Assembly: GCF_003625475.1 (NCBI RefSeq)
Contig: NZ_RAIQ01000001.1
Span: forward strand, 434,001 to 498,000
Origin: Butyrivibrio sp. X503
GTDB taxonomy: Bacteria > Bacillota > Clostridia > Lachnospirales > Lachnospiraceae
Reading direction: 5' to 3'
DNA length: 64,000 nt
Of the stretch, positions 63,360 through 64,000 are shown one piece after another (the stretch's first letter is position 1; every line of letters begins with the position of its first letter). Under the pieces are notes generated by a model. That model was not told the DNA's origin. It worked only from the letters and a program-made list of their open reading frames with translations, and ran no database searches. A program made the position numbers and the translations under genes.

Positions 63360-64000
63360 GCGAATATAAAAAAATAGATCCTGAAAAAGAAATAGAGAAT
63401 ATCTGTAATTGGATAAAAGAATGGTTCGATAACAACGGACCTAAGGCCAGCGCGGTCATCGGTCTTTCCGGCGGAAAAGATTCAACCATAGTTGCCGCTC
63501 TTCTTGTAAAGGCACTTGGAAAAGACAGAGTTGTCGGCGTTCTTATGCCAAACGGCGAGCAGAAGGATATCGAAGATTCGAAGGCAGTTGCCAAGCTTCT
63601 TGATATCAAGCACTACATCGTAAATATCAATCCCGCCGTGGAAGGCGAAAAGAAAGCTCTCGCCGAAGCAGGCGTTGAAATGGGAAATGATGCGATTATA
63701 AACACTCCTCCAAGAATAAGAATGGCTACTTTATACGCTATAGCGCAGTCACTTCCAAACGGAGGACGTGTTGCAAATACCTGCAATAAGTCTGAAGACT
63801 ACGTAGGCTATTCCACAAAGTACGGCGATGCCGCAGGCGACTTCAGTCCATGCGCAGACTTCCTTGTAACCGAAATGAGACAGATCGGTGATGCACTCGG
63901 ACTTCCCAAGGAGCTTATTCACAAAACTCCTTCCGACGGACTCTGCGGCCTCTCCGATGAGGACAAGCTCGGCTTTACATATGACACACTTGATAAATAC
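63356..64000 (+). CDS. nadE: NAD+ synthase (NH3-dependent type), 3' end missing
   Basis: 215 codons to the window edge without a stop. The ATP-pyrophosphatase P-loop SGGKDST (residues 38-44), NTPPRIRMATLYAIAQ, the TCNKSEDYVGY block and FLVTEMRQIGDALGLP are typical. No N-terminal nitrilase domain, so ammonia is the expected nitrogen donor. Final step after PncB and the adenylyltransferase, with translational coupling to pncB. Confidence 0.93.
   Translation, partial: MSEYKKIDPEKEIENICNWIKEWFDNNGPKASAVIGLSGGKDSTIVAALLVKALGKDRVVGVLMPNGEQKDIEDSKAVAKLLDIKHYIVNINPAVEGEKKALAEAGVEMGNDAIINTPPRIRMATLYAIAQSLPNGGRVANTCNKSEDYVGYSTKYGDAAGDFSPCADFLVTEMRQIGDALGLPKELIHKTPSDGLCGLSDEDKLGFTYDTLDKY

Overview
The window looks like the chromosome of an anaerobic low-GC Clostridium relative, most likely a Lachnospiraceae (Butyrivibrio/Roseburia-like). 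The evidence is AT-rich intergenic DNA, strong GGAGG-type ribosome sites, many ABC importers with lipoprotein binding proteins, a CotH-type kinase, and a set of oxygen-sensitive enzymes (nitrogenase-like proteins, a CO-dehydrogenase homologue, radical SAM). I see no rRNA, tRNA, CRISPR array, insertion sequence or prophage. Nearly all DNA is coding and most genes lie on the minus strand.

Layout. 1-6 kb: end of an MBOAT acyltransferase, a small membrane protein, PlsC, a stand-alone 5'-3' exonuclease behind an operator-rich leader, a large GT-C-like membrane protein and a cytidylate-kinase-like protein. 6-11 kb: livJ-livH-livM-livG-livF branched-chain amino acid importer, with a 96-bp direct repeat between livG and livF. 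11-16 kb: CotH kinase, small unknowns, a membrane-anchored spermidine-synthase-like protein. 15.7-21 kb: late cobalamin genes (cobT, a two-domain cobU, cobS, cbiB) and a divergent threonine-phosphate decarboxylase-like gene. 21-26 kb: CPBP protease, ApbE, and the metQ-metN-metI methionine importer.

26-46 kb is the striking part: a contiguous sulfur and nitrogenase-like island. It contains (i) a cystine-type ABC importer ending in a LysR regulator; (ii) a NitT/TauT-type ABC importer in one operon with a CO-dehydrogenase (CooS) homologue that carries a His-rich N-terminus and has Asp in place of one active-site Cys; (iii) a nitrogenase-like operon yezD-nifB-nifX-nifH-cysK-nifD-nifK-nifX', without nifE, nifN or nifV; (iv) a second cysK, a MalY/PatB C-S lyase and a MetB/MetC-type enzyme. 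The four promoters of these units share a 16-bp element beginning 12 nt upstream of the -35 box, each with a 17-bp spacer. This points to one LysR-type regulon. My reading is a reductive sulfur (or other small-molecule) scavenging system, related in logic to methylthio-alkane reductase, with an unusual CODH-fold partner. The substrate is not known from sequence.

46-59 kb: a DUF3298 lipoprotein, a PPDK-N protein with a degenerate RecA/KaiC-like N-terminus, a polar amino acid ABC importer in one operon with a cytidylate-kinase-like protein and a FUSC-like membrane/HAD-like fusion, a MATE exporter, a DUF2130 protein, an unknown lipoprotein and a GDSL esterase. 59.7-64 kb, plus strand: a serine beta-lactamase-like hydrolase, a YczE/YitT membrane protein, and NAD synthesis genes (NadR-type adenylyltransferase, pncB, partial nadE).

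All calls come from reading the sequence and from memory of protein families; no database search was run.
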